A stretch of 64,000 bases of DNA, taken from assembly GCA_022747635.1 (NCBI GenBank), contig JAKTNV010000003.1:93226790-93290789 (forward strand), read 5' to 3'. The position numbers and the translations under genes are program-made. The notes below the pieces were generated by a model. The model saw nothing but the letters and a program-made list of their open reading frames with translations, was not told the origin of the DNA and ran no database searches. Below are positions 49,200-59,689 of the stretch, piece after piece. This stretch comes from Hetaerina americana. Lineage: Eukaryota > Arthropoda > Insecta > Odonata > Calopterygidae. How positions within the stretch are numbered: position 1 is the first letter of the stretch; every line of letters begins with the position of its first letter.

Positions 49200-50852
49200 T
49201 GCAGTAGAATATACTCCTATTTAAGGCCCCCAGACGGCGAAAATGAAGTAAATGAAGAATCAAACCAAAGGGATATTGTTTCCAAAGGATGATGAAGATC
49301 AGTGCTGCAGTATTATTACGTCGAACTCCTAGCATCAACTTGTAGTTCGCCAACTAGAGGGGATATCATACTTTATTTGATAGCAACGAATATTTCCGAA
49401 AAAGTCTTAGCTATAGAAACTTTTAAAATATTTAGTGACCACAGAGTAGTACAAGGCTCGTAAATGCCAAGTTTTCGCTCCATGGGGTCCGAAATAAGGA
49501 CCCTAAACGAAAAATTTAATTGTTTAAAGAAGAAGGCTACTCTTGCCTAAAGTGCGTGCTACAGAGTCAATATGCTAGTTTTAAGAAAGATAGTAATCAC
49601 CAAAATACCAAGGATACGTGGAATCTCTTTCTTGGGATCACGAGCTCAGCAGTCAACAAGTTCATTCCCAGTAAATTTATAAAAGATACCACGAAACATA
49701 GATGAAACAACGCGGATGTTAGAAAGGCATTGCGATGTCAAAAGCTATGTCACGCCAAGATGCAAAACATTAGGGATAATATCTATAGCGAAAAAATAAT
49801 GAGATCACTTATGATTACAAGATATCTAGGGCAAATGCCTAGAAGGAATTTCGGAAAGCGTTATGCAATTTCAAAAGGAAAATATTAATGGAAAATTTGA
49901 ATGAAAATCCGAAACCATTTTGGTATTACGTCAGATAGATTTAGAGAAATAAGTCAACTGTTAATTTACTCAATAATCATAAAGACGAAAGAATAACCAG
50001 CAGTTGGCAAAAGGCTAACATATTAAATTTCTTCTTTAAAAGCATCTTCAACAATGCCATCCTCACCAAATGCCTCCGATAGCATAGCAAATCGTGCCAA
50101 CCGATGCCCAAAATTAAAATCTCATGTAATAGAATCGAACGTTTGCTGAAAAATATCAACCCTAATATAATATCCGAGCCTGATGAAATACCCGCTCCTA
50201 TATTTAAGGATCTAGCATTGGAAATTGCACCGTATTTAGAAATGACATTTAAGAAGTTGTTTGTAGATGCCAAGGTTCCCAGAGATTGGAGACGAGACAA
50301 GGAGGAATCGAGCAATTACAGATCTATTTCCAAAACATCCATTTCGTGCAAGGTTATGGAACATATAGTTACTAGTTCGATCGTGAGACACCTCGATAAC
50401 CAGAAGTTATTAATTAAAAATCAGCACGGTTCCCGAAAAGGTAGATCCTACGAGACAAAACTTGCGCTTTTTGTTCATGACTTTCTTATTTCGGGAGAGA
50501 GTAATGTTCCAGTGGACGCATTTTTTCTACATACATACATTTTTGTTCATACTTTAGGCTTTCCTCAGAGAAGTGTAATCGGAACTCTTTTATTCCTACT
50601 TTACGTTAGCGACATTGGCTCCGTAGTCAGATACGTTTATTTGCCGCCAATGCGCTGGTTTACGTGATATCCGCGATCCTGAGGACACATCAGTGTTATC
50701 AGATGTGCTAAATGCTATCAACGCTGGTGCAACACTAGGATAATATTCCGTCGGTAGGGTAATATTCGGGTCAAAAGTAGTCTAGTGTGTATTCACCCTT
50801 AGCCGCATACCCTAGCGGTGGCTTGCAGGGTACTTAAATAAATAAATAAAAA
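49200..50852 (+). mobile_element. Broken LINE (CR1/Jockey-like): endonuclease remnant, linker, reverse transcriptase, AAATA tail
   Basis: A non-LTR retrotransposon copy. An endonuclease remnant shows YLRPPDGENE near 49215-49250 and TRGDII...SDH near 49353-49450 (the APE-type endonuclease C-terminal block). A linker at 49520-49705 (WNLF...VNKFIPSKFIK) leads to an RT domain from about 50134 with EPDEIPAPIFKDLA, YRSIS, QHGSRKG and FPQRSVIGTLLF. The element ends with a short stem and an AAATA-repeat tail at 50833-50852. Several frameshifts separate the pieces. A second copy of the same family lies on the minus strand at 59.69-60.70 kb; both share the linker word PSKFIKD and the TRGDII block. Dead copy. 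Confidence 0.8.
50104..50667 (+). pseudogene. LINE reverse-transcriptase fragment, catalytically dead
   Basis: A 187-codon open frame covers the RT finger motifs: PDEIP near residues 26-30, then KVPRDW, NYRSIS and NQHGSRKGRSYET. After FLISGES it jumps almost directly to GFPQRSVIGTLLFLLYVSDI. About 50 codons that normally carry the first catalytic aspartate are therefore missing. Just after it, in a shifted frame at 50640-50651, the FADD catalytic box reads FAAN, so both aspartates are lost. The normal enzyme copies LINE RNA into DNA at the insertion site; this copy cannot. The ATG at 50104 is only where the open frame happens to begin. Confidence 0.8.
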
Positions 50853-51434
50853 AGAGAAGTTAGTACCTTTGAAAGTTGAACAAGGTTTGGTAAAGAAAAA
50901 GCCGACTGATGAACTACTCGGGATATTTTAAACGGTACCATCATGCTGTAGATTATTGTGGCAGGCGAAATTAATGATGAAAACAACTAAAAATCAAGGA
51001 TCTGAATTTCTTTAAAAGCAGGTATCAGTTTTCATGGAATCGAAAACAAATCTGTGAATCCTTTGACGTTATTAAATAGAAAAATCAAGTTCAGAGGTTA
51101 ATTGCACCCATTCTTTGTTCAAACGACTTCCGCAGTGTGATATAATGTTTGATTATCATGGTTGAATATTATGGTTTAAGTTCACTCTTACACGGGTACA
51201 TGGACGTTCTAAAGAGATCTTAAGACACTATCTCAGGCGTTACTTGGTAGAAGCCTTTTATTTTAAACGAAAGTTAGTCTTCATTCATTTACGTTAAACA
51301 GTCACGTAGCTCGAATCACTACTTCAGCCTTAACTCTGGGGAAATGAACACAAATAAATGTTAAGCAGCCATCTCTGTGTTCTCAAACCATTTAAAACAA
51401 ACAACTTCAAAAATAATGGAAGCCCGTCGGCATA
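50853..51434. other. Spacer between LINE tail and mariner
   Basis: AT-rich; no recognisable features apart from the TA dinucleotide at 51433-51434 that probably represents the mariner target site. Confidence 0.5.
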
Positions 51435-52562
51435 CGAGGTGTGCTCAAATATTTCCCGAACTTTTTGAATAGCGTGGCTCCAGTTGGTCATTGTTTAATT
51501 AACTTGAAAGATTTGTCTTTGCGAAAACTTCCCAAATAACGGCCTTTAACTATGTTACTGATATCTTTTTTATTGATTAGTAACGGCCATTTATGTGAAG
51601 GTGTGCTCATTGAGTGCGGTGAAAAATCGTATCCGAGGAAATAAGCTCTTTGAAGGAGTAATGTTGTTTGGTGAAATTCTGCGTGAAACTCTGCTAATAC
51701 CTCACAGTAACTTTCGAGTTGATTTTCAAAGCTTATAGTGAAGATGCTATGAAAAGTGCCGCGTGTCATGAGTGGTTTACCTGGTTCAAAAAGAGGTGGC
51801 AATCAGTGGAAGAGGACGAGCCTTCCGGTAGACCATCCACGTTGACTGATGGCCCCCACATGGAAAAAGTGAACGATCTCGTTCATACAAATCGACGTTT
51901 GGCTCTCGGAAAACTTACAGAAGAAGAGTGTGGAATCTCGATTGGTCCACCAGTGGCACCACTACTACTGAAGCGATTGGCATAGTTTGAGGATGCATCA
52001 AGTCGCTGCCAAATTCGTGCCTTAATGTTTGTTTGCTTTTTTCGATGCAAAGAGGGTTGTGCACCAAGAATATCTACCTAAAGGCCAGACAGTCAACACC
52101 GAGTACAACCTAGGGGTTATGTAACTCCTAAGAGAGAGAATCAGATGAAAACGCTCAGAACTTAGATGGAGCGGCGGGTTGCTTTTTCACCACGGCAACG
52201 AAACGGCTCATTTGTCCCTCAGGACACGTGATTTTTTAATTTAAAGCAAGACCGCCTTGCTTCCCCACCCTCCCTACTTGTCAGATCTAGCTCATTGTGT
52301 ATTTTTCCTATTTCTCAAACTAAAAATACTGTAAAAGAAAAAAGATTTGCCACCATTTCAGAGATAGAGAAAATTTCGACGGAGTTGCTTACGATTTTTC
52401 CGGAAGAAGCGTCCCAGGATTGTTTCAGAAAGTGAAAATGCCGTTGGGATAAGGGTATACGCTGGGGAGGAGACTAATTCGAAGGTAACACTGACCAATA
52501 ATTTGTTCATCAGGTAATTTTTTTCTAATAAAAAAGTTCGGGAAATTATTGAACAAACCTCG
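51435..52562 (+). mobile_element. Mariner-like DNA transposon, both terminal inverted repeats present, transposase destroyed
   Basis: Terminal inverted repeats of 32 bp lie at 51435-51466 and 52531-52562 and match at 28 of 32 positions. Both share the inner word ATTTCCCGAACTTTTT, read inwards. TA precedes the left end; TG follows the right end, consistent with a TA duplication that has since mutated once. The element is 1128 bp, shorter than the usual 1.25-1.3 kb. The difference fits an internal transposase deletion near 51990-52020. A cut-and-paste element that inserts at TA, now immobile unless mobilised in trans. Confidence 0.9.
51712..52440 (+). pseudogene. Mariner transposase pseudogene
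   Basis: The helix-turn-helix region is readable at 51719-51985: SEDAMKSAACHEWFTWFKKR, then SVEEDEPSGRPST, the linker typical of mariners. The frame stops at 51985. Downstream pieces in other frames read AAKFVP, then HQEYLPKGQTVN, with the GDE(T/S)W segment holding the first catalytic aspartate missing between them. The second catalytic block reads HHGNETAH where mariners have HHDNAPAH. The third reads SDLAHCVFFLF where the family has PDLAPCDFFLF. All three metal-binding aspartates are thus absent or replaced. Frameshifts and stop codons are scattered throughout. Confidence 0.85.
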
Positions 52563-52740
52563 TGTCCATTTTTTGATAAACTGATAGACTCTTCCCCGTC
52601 TTTTGTCCGATCAAAACGCTCGTAAGTTACACAGCTAGCCAAATAACTGCCTCAAATAAGACCTGAGTTTGGACGACAATGATCGAAAAGGAGGTGGGAT
52701 ATTGCTGTTTATGGCCTCTTTGCTAGTGCGTCATCAACAC
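52563..52740. other. Spacer between mariner and GC island
   Basis: Ordinary mixed sequence. No feature is recognised. Confidence 0.5.
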
Positions 52741-53750
52741 CTAGTGACGTAGCTCGAGGACTACACAGGTCCGTTGGCTGGGCTGGCTGCGATAGGGGAG
52801 GACTCTTTCCACTCGTGCTCACGGCGGCATCTTGTGCTTTGTCCATTAACTCGGAGTAGAAAGGGGGTTCGCTGCGGGCGTGCGTGGAGAATCTGGAAGC
52901 TGCTCCAAGAGGAAGTTGTTGGCCCCCTTGAATCTGCCTCCGCCCCCGCCATCGCCCTATCTCTCCCTCCCTCTCTCTCTCCCACTCTTTCAGCTCTGCA
53001 TGCTCTCTCGCCTGATTGCGCCGCCGCCCAGCTGGGACACGACACCGTCCCCCGTACTGCCTCACCCCCGCCCCCATCTGCCCACATCCCCTCGCGATCC
53101 TTAAATCGAGCAACGAGCAAACCCTGTTTACAAGCAGATCCCCGATCCCCTCTCCGCCCAACCTCAATCCCCCCCTCTACGTTCGTTCGATTGGCTGTTA
53201 ACCCTTAAAAGGATACCTCACGGCCATCCGTCCTTCCCTTCCCCCCCCCCAACCCCCTCCTACCCGCTTCTCTCGCCCTCCCCTCCTCATCGCATCGTCA
53301 CGTCCTAACTACCCCTCCGATTCCTCCACCACTATTTCCTTCCTCTCCCTCCGAACCCTTACCTCCCTGCTCCCCTCTCTCTCCTCCCCTTGCCCTCCCG
53401 CCTTGCCATTTCATCAATTCCTCCTCTCTCGCCCACACATCGCCCTCCGATCCTCCCCCTCCCCTCCATTCTCCCTCAGCGTTCTTCTCTTCGCCATCAA
53501 ATCGACTGACCCTCCTCCTCCCAACTCCCTTTATAGCTGAACTTTCCACTTAAGGCTGAGAGGGAGTGAGCGATAAGGGATTTACTCGAGAGCGCAACTG
53601 CTATTTTGGGCGTTGCGATACACCCCCAGCCGCTTTGCTTTCGGTTGTATAAGGGCGGTGAGGGAAATCCGAATGGTCGCGGGTGGCGCAATTTATTCCT
53701 CTACGGTTACCCCTCCTCCCTCCTCGGAACACTCGTTCATATATATCTCC
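52740..53750. other. C/T-rich GC island
   Basis: Plus strand pyrimidine-rich at about 52920-53530, with CpGs in its first third and a 10-C run near 53241. Frames of up to 152 codons on both strands are low-complexity and overlapping. No gene is called. Confidence 0.55.
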
Positions 53751-53835
53751 CAATGGCGTTAGCGGTCGGCTAAGCGCGTGTGTGGACTCAGGGCGACGTT
53801 TCTAGCCCTTACACCACCAACCGCTGAGGGAATCT
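53750..53835 (+). mobile_element. Possible tRNA-like SINE head relic
   Basis: TAGCGGTCGGCTAAGCGCG (53760-53778) resembles the D-arm/A-box region of tRNA-derived SINE heads. GTTTCTAGCCC (about 53798-53808) sits where a B box would be but differs from the consensus at its first positions. Stem pairing is not evident. Weak call. Confidence 0.3.
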
Positions 53836-53879
53836 CTCACTTGAGGCAAAGTTGTTTTTTTAGTAATCTTTGACGATTG

Positions 53880-55080
53880 TAAGCCGGCGATTATACGTAT
53901 TGAGTTTAAAATAGATGCATGCCATGATCGTTCATTTTATAACTTCCTTTTTGTACGGAATACTAAAAAAATAGTTGAATAAAAAGCATACTTCACTGTA
54001 AACTAAATAAGTATTTCAAACGATTGATGTAGTAACCGTGTCAATGGTGACTCATTTGGGAGCCATCGTTGTTCAGTCCATTAATGGTAGGATAAGGTCA
54101 TCAATATTAATCCAGGATTATCAAAATGCCACCTCAATATCGAGGGTCTGAAAAATATGAAACTTTGAAACTTGCCAATTATCAGCATATATAGACCGCT
54201 TCCATGACTTCAGCAGTTGTTGTTGACAAGAAAATCGCAGTTTTAAGACCAAAGACTAAGAGGTGAAAGTGCGAACTTAAACTGAAGTACTTTTTTCGAA
54301 ATTAAAAGACATAACTGTAAATGGGTTGCAGATCAATGGCATGCATGTTATTTTTAAGTATTTCTCATCTATGTTGAGGTACCTGAGTTAATGTATCCAT
54401 GCTGAAGTATCCGAGTTGAGTGCATCTTATTTGAAGTTTCTCTAACTTTTAATACTAGCTGGAGTCACATTAATCATTCTTCGATTGAATTTAGCCGGAG
54501 AAGTTTGAGAACCGGGTGAATGTTAAAGGAGTTCCGGCCTAATTAATGGTTTGGTGAAATAAACTTTGGAAGAAATTTTGTGGAGGTGTAAGTTTTCTCG
54601 ATACATGATTACAAATTGTTTATGTTCAGCAAAGACATTGAGTGACCATTTATCTTGATTAGACTGCTTTTTCTCTGATTAAACTTGTCACTATTGGAGT
54701 TATCTCTTTAAAAAAATTAGTAGAATAATTTTTCAGAAGCATAAATAAATTAAAAAAGTATAAAAAGTAGGTTGATACTAAAATTTGTAATATCTTTCTA
54801 ATGCCAATGCATTCATGTGTACAGTAAATGTTTATGTGTAGAGTATATCTAAACCCTTTTTTGCCGCACTCTTAATAGTATTACGAAAGCCAAATTCTGA
54901 AAAACGTTTTATTAAATTCTCAACTTTTCAGGGACTAAAAAATCCAAAGTATGAAAATATTTTCCTATACAGTATCATTCTCAAATTTGAAATCACCTTT
55001 CGCAAAGCAATATTTTTGATAGAACTTCAAACATTATCCGAAAATAATGAAATGGATTTATTATTTACCTTAATTGGACT
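53880..55080. other. AT-rich non-coding stretch
   Basis: Nothing recognised. Confidence 0.5.
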
Positions 55081-55179
55081 CACTTCGGGTAAACGACCAC
55101 AAGGCTTAAGTATTTAGTACCAAATCTTTCATCACGAATGAACAGATCAATTGGTATATCTTCTCGTTTATTTTCATGA

Positions 55180-57080
55180 CAAGTGAACAATTTCACCGGA
55201 GATGCGGTCGAGTAACGCGGAAAGTATTGCCCGGACAGAGGAGAAAATTTGGAGAGGTACACGAAACCATTTATTTCTCCGACACTGCAAGCACGTTGCC
55301 ATGGCATCACATTCCGTTGATGCTTTCCGAAGACAAGTACCAAAAAAGACTCCGCTTCCCGGAGTTTCCCTCCGTCGATGTTTGTCCGCCATCGACGGCG
55401 ACCTTTCAACAGACTCTCAACCACGCCACCTGATTTTGTCTTCTTGCCTCCTTTATGCGTCGCACCCTTTGAGAGCAGCGGCCGAGCGGGGAAGGCCTTC
55501 TCACCTCCTTCTCTCCCCCCCCCGCCACACCACACTCCGCCCCGTCGCACTCACATTCGACCTACTTCCAGCTCTCTCAGCAGCCATCATCCTTCAATCC
55601 CTTTTCCTCCTTTTTCATCCCCAATCTCCCACCCATCCCCCCACAACCCCGCTCGCCACATTACCTTTCCATTCTTCATTTCCTACCCCCTTTCGCACAA
55701 CCCAACCTCCCTGGCCCTTTTACCTCGTCCTTCCTTTCACTTTCCTCTCTTCTTGCACACCCTGAAAAGCACACGCACACAAACACACTCCCGCGCTAGC
55801 TCACTCCGCTTTTATTTCTAATTTTCCCTTCTTCCATAATCCTCGTCCCGCTCCTCCGTCTCCTTTTTTTACGCCCTACGCAGCGCTATTGCGCAATCCT
55901 CACCCTCCTCAAGCCTAACACCCTTTGCTGCTTTCATTTTTAATTACGCTCGTTTTTTCGGTCGACAGCGGCTACTTTACAAACCGGCCACACATCCTTC
56001 GTTTATCAAGGCTGTTTCATTTAGTTCCCTCCCTTCATGCTTTTGGGGCGTTACTACCTCGGGAGTTTTCACAATATTCTCCTCGATGAGTTGGGCCAAG
56101 GTACCCCGCAACAAAAAGAGAGTCTTCACTGTGGTCTTATTTCTACGTTGTAATCGTGCTTTTTGTTAATTTCCTTTTGTTAGCCGGAGAGCACGCGCTC
56201 CCTCTCTTACCTTAGGGAAGACGCAAGGAGGAAAGTGATGGTCTCCATTCCGCCATGAATAATAAAGAGCGTTTGTCTGTCTCCTCCTCCCAATCTGCAC
56301 TAATTTCTCCATTTCCCATACCACGTTCTCAGCCCTACACCCCCCCCTTACTTTTTTCTTATTCACCTATTTCCCCAACCTAATGCCCCACTCACCCCCT
56401 CCCTTACCACCCCGACCTCCTCCTCCCCCCGCCGTGCTATCTTCCGCACTCTTCCCATGCTCGACACAATCCCCTTCCCCTCGTCCCCTCTCTTCATTCC
56501 ATCCAATGCAACCCGCCTCCCCCTCACTCCGACCGCCCCATTCTTCCGGCGCCAGCCCTGTCCGCCTATTACTCCTCTTTCTACCGCTTCCAACAGCAGT
56601 ATTTCACGCGCCGATGGTTCCCCTACCATTCCTTCCCTGTTCCCCTCGACCTCCCACCCTTACCTCCATCTCATTCCTCCCCCCCTCCATCCATTCCCTC
56701 CCCCGCTGCCCCAAACCTCCTCCCTCTCCTCCCCTCCCCTATCCCCCCCGCTCACCTGGAAACAGTCCCCTCGACGCCCTGGCCCATCCCCTGACGACTA
56801 CAGCGCCGCCAACTTTCTCCCGACGCATCGTCGCCAGCCTCCGTCGCCCCTAAACCGCTCCAGCGATAAACAACCTCAACAACTGCCCCTGCCCTGGAAA
56901 TTGTTTCGTGATTTACTTCCTCGAAAGTTGGCGGCCCGCGGGGAAGGGAGGAGGATTTCGGGGTTCGATGCGATCGGCGGAGTGCGGTCCTCCGAACAAT
57001 AATCCCGAGGAGTGGTGCGGGCCGCGGGATCACAATCGACGCGTCTTCCAGATTCTGCCGTCGCGTTCCGTTCGTTTTCA
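55180..57080. other. GC-rich island, C/T-rich on the plus strand
   Basis: A CpG-rich balanced segment at 55190-55430 contains a 9-bp perfect hairpin stem (55372-55380 with 55390-55398, 9-base loop). C/T-rich blocks follow at 55480-55860 and 56380-56870, then a second balanced CpG-rich segment at 56870-57080. Frames of up to 187 codons are Pro/Ser-rich and shadow each other. No coding call. Confidence 0.55.
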
Positions 57081-57266
57081 TCGCATGAAATGCGTGATAT
57101 TAGAAATATGTCTCCCAGGGAAATGTGCCAAAAGTGTGGACATTGAAAGATTATCGTCCTCTTCATTGTTTTTATTACATCCATGACCCAGAGGCCCCAC
57201 TGAGTAATCCACTAGTGGATGTTTTACAGGCTTCGAGAAGAACTCTTTCAAAGTACATTATACGTT

Positions 57267-57584
<318 letters not shown>

Positions 57585-57612
57585 TTATACTACTCGTGTG
57601 TGTTTCTGTATA

Positions 57613-57618
<6 letters not shown>

Positions 57619-57671
<53 letters not shown>

Positions 57672-57690
57672 TATATATAAATATATATAG
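57619..57690. repeat. (TA)n microsatellite at the PLE 3' end
   Basis: About 50 bp of TA followed by AAATATATAT units. It separates the inverted repeat (57364-57584) from the 3' non-coding end of the minus-strand PLE remnant. Confidence 0.95.
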
Positions 57691-58210
57691 GAGAAAGATC
57701 AACAACAGCCATGCTCTTATTTTGACACTGTATTTCACAGTCTCAGTGAGAAGGAGGATTTTTGGCGGTTATCGGAGGGGTAGGGGTCGACGGGAAGGAG
57801 AAAGGTGTACCACCTAGTGGGCAAGGTTCAAACCAAAATCCGAGCCAGCGCCAAGGAACAAGGTACATGCTGACTCGAGAGTTTTGAGTTTTAGTGTTGT
57901 GTCTAAAGGAGGAAGGGAGGCAATACAAGACATATTGAAACAGCTGTTGATTGAATCATCATGGAGGGTAGTACGTTTAGGCCCTGGAAGAGAGGCTAAT
58001 GCGGAAGATGGTTTGCATGGGGCGCGGTGATTGTTGATGAGAATGTTAAGGGGTGTGGTGCATTGCCCAACGCAGAAGGAGGAGGAAAGTTGGCAGTAAT
58101 GTTAATTTAATGGAATATATTGCGGTGTGCATGCGGGAGTACCGTGGGATGAGAGAGAATTGGGTAGTTTAGAGGCGAGTAGGGGTGAAGAAGGGGCATG
58201 CTTAACATTT
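57690..58210 (-). mobile_element. Penelope-like element C-terminal fragment (GIY-YIG region) with 3' tail
   Basis: On the minus strand a frame from about 58074 to a stop at 57814 reads CVGQCTTPLNILINNHRA near its start. This matches the YVGxT..PL..R.NxHR block of the GIY-YIG endonuclease domain at the C-terminus of Penelope-like retroelements. SINSCFNMSCIASLPP and LESACTLFL follow, in the positions of the family's conserved C-terminal motifs. Upstream sequence is frameshifted. After the stop, a short 3' region with CACTGAGACTGTGAAATACA runs directly into the TA tract at 57690. The first motif residue is Cys where Tyr is usual. Probably the C-terminal half of the same element whose RT lies at 61.47-61.96 kb. 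Confidence 0.75.
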
Positions 58211-58232
58211 TGTTCTTTTATTTTTAATATTT

Positions 58233-58300
<68 letters not shown>

Positions 58301-58345
58301 ACATACATACATACATACATATATACATACACACACATATATATG
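58233..58345. repeat. (TA)n/(CATA)n microsatellite
   Basis: TA units to about 58300, then CATA tandem units and a CA block to 58338. It lies between the PLE C-terminus and the 3' tail of the next LINE. Confidence 0.95.
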
Positions 58346-58459
58346 CAATTAAATATGTATATTTTTTAAGGTAATCTACCAATTAAGGTAGGTTTTTGGA
58401 TGGACACAACTACCAAATAAATATTTTTTTACTCCTAACAAAACACAAAATCCCGCATC

Positions 58460-58950
58460 CTACTCTACATCAGGTCCCTCTTCATCTCTGGGTACGTCCT
58501 TCCTCCCTTCATCCCGTCCAACATGCCTATCCTGTTCCCTCATGCCCTTGCCTCGTTTGCCTAACATTATCCCCTCTATTACAGTCTTCAACATCCCACT
58601 ACCGATCAATACGCCCTTCATCCATTTTTTCTGCCTCCATAGGATTTCTCCCAATAAAGCCATCTCTTCGCCCACCATACCAAGTACTTCCTCATTTGTT
58701 TTCTTCCCGATCCATTTCAACTCCTCCATTCTTCTCCACACCCACATTTCAAAAGCCTCCAGTCTACGTCTATGCTCCTGCTTCAATGACCACGTTTCCG
58801 CGCCGAACATAGCTACGCTCCATATCAAAGTTTTTACGAGTCTTTTCTTATTATCCTTACTGAACGTCCCTGTCATCCACTCCCTCCTCCTTGTGAAAGG
58901 CACTTTGCCTAGCGCAATTCTTCTCCTTACGTTACTACTACTTGACCGCG
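58460..58950 (-). pseudogene. LINE RT C-terminal fragment
   Basis: Continues the preceding fragment after a frameshift. VRRRIALGK and FTRRREWMTG are followed by KKRLVKTLIWSVAMFGAETWSL, then LEAFEMWVWRRMEELKW. These are the conserved post-RT blocks (W-S-V-A-x-x-G-x-E-T-W and F-E-M-W-x-W-R) found in many arthropod LINE polymerases. The frame ends at 58460 after an acidic tail. Apart from the frameshift joint it is open for about 160 codons, so this copy is not very old. Confidence 0.8.
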
Positions 58951-59367
58951 TTGGTCCAAAATACTTCCGAGATACGTGAACTGTTCTACCTGCCTTAGGT
59001 TTTGCCTTCCTATTTTAATGTTTAGCTTTGCCTTTTTCTTTCTAGAAAATCGCATAACCTTTGTTTTATTAATATTGATTCCCATCGATGACCTATCGCA
59101 CTGAATTGCCAATTCACTCAGCAATGCTTGCAACCCCTTGGCTGACTGACAAACTAAAGCTTGGTCATCAGCAAACCTAACTGATTTTACGAATTCCCCG
59201 ACCACTTTCATTAATACATCCAGTTCTTCCCATGCCTCTTTAATCATTTCCTCTACATACAGGTTTAACAGCAACGGTGATAATGGGCAACCCTGCTTTA
59301 CAACTCTTCCTAACACTGCCCATCCAGACTCCCAGTTCCCCACTCGCACCTGAGCAGTCTGAGACAT
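58927..59367 (-). pseudogene. LINE reverse-transcriptase palm and thumb fragment
   Basis: A 146-codon frame. KQGCPLSPLLLNLYVEEM lies at residues 24-41, the catalytic box RFADDQAL at 64-71 (both aspartates kept, about 59164-59175), NKTKVMRFSRKKK near 103-115, and EQFTYLGSILD near 129-139. It would polymerise DNA on LINE RNA. The frame is lost after VVVT by a +1 shift in a TAGTAGTA stretch, and coding resumes in the next frame as VRRRIALGK. The upstream shift near 59365 separates it from the RLIGNLY block, so the internal ATG here is not a true start. Confidence 0.8.
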
Positions 59368-59394
59368 ACAGGTTGCCGATTAGCCTCCTTTCCC

Positions 59395-59423
59395 TCCAAT
59401 CTATACCTATTTTCTGCAATATA

Positions 59424-59469
<46 letters not shown>

Positions 59470-59506
59470 ATATATGAATATATTGCAGAAAATAGGAACA
59501 GATTGG

Positions 59507-59507
<1 letters not shown>
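59395..59507. repeat. Foldback: 36-bp inverted duplication of LINE sequence around a TA tract
   Basis: Arms at 59395-59430 and 59472-59507 match at 33 of 36 positions in inverse orientation. The spacer (59431-59471) is TA repeat. The left arm is coding sequence of the minus-strand LINE (ILQKIGIDW region); the right arm is an inverted copy of it outside the element. A second TA tract follows immediately. Confidence 0.85.
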
Positions 59508-59568
<61 letters not shown>

Positions 59569-59602
59569 GTATATATATGTATATAGACATACACACACAC
59601 AT
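59507..59602. repeat. (TA)n microsatellite with CA end
   Basis: TA units with CATA and GTATA interruptions and a short CA block near 59590-59602. It lies between the foldback and the next LINE. Confidence 0.95.
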
Positions 59603-59689
59603 ATATCCTGCAAGTCACTGCTTGGGAGCGTGGAAGGGGGTGAACGCACGCCAAAATAATTCTACCCGAGCATTGCTCTGCCACGGTCG

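Larger units (their letters stand above)
58350..59430 (-). mobile_element. LINE of a second family, 5'-truncated, minus strand
   Basis: From high to low coordinates: RT motif [19 protein letters not shown] just inside the TA tract, then GCPLSPLLLNLYVEEM, FADD, YLGS and the C-terminal KTLIWSVAMFGAETW block, then a 3' tail that merges with the microsatellite at 58345. Two frameshifts, near 59365 and near 58945, break an otherwise well-preserved frame. The 5' half of the element (endonuclease and start of RT) is missing; the copy begins at the TA tract. Its first 36 bp are duplicated in inverse orientation on the other side of that tract. The clade cannot be fixed by eye. Confidence 0.8.
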
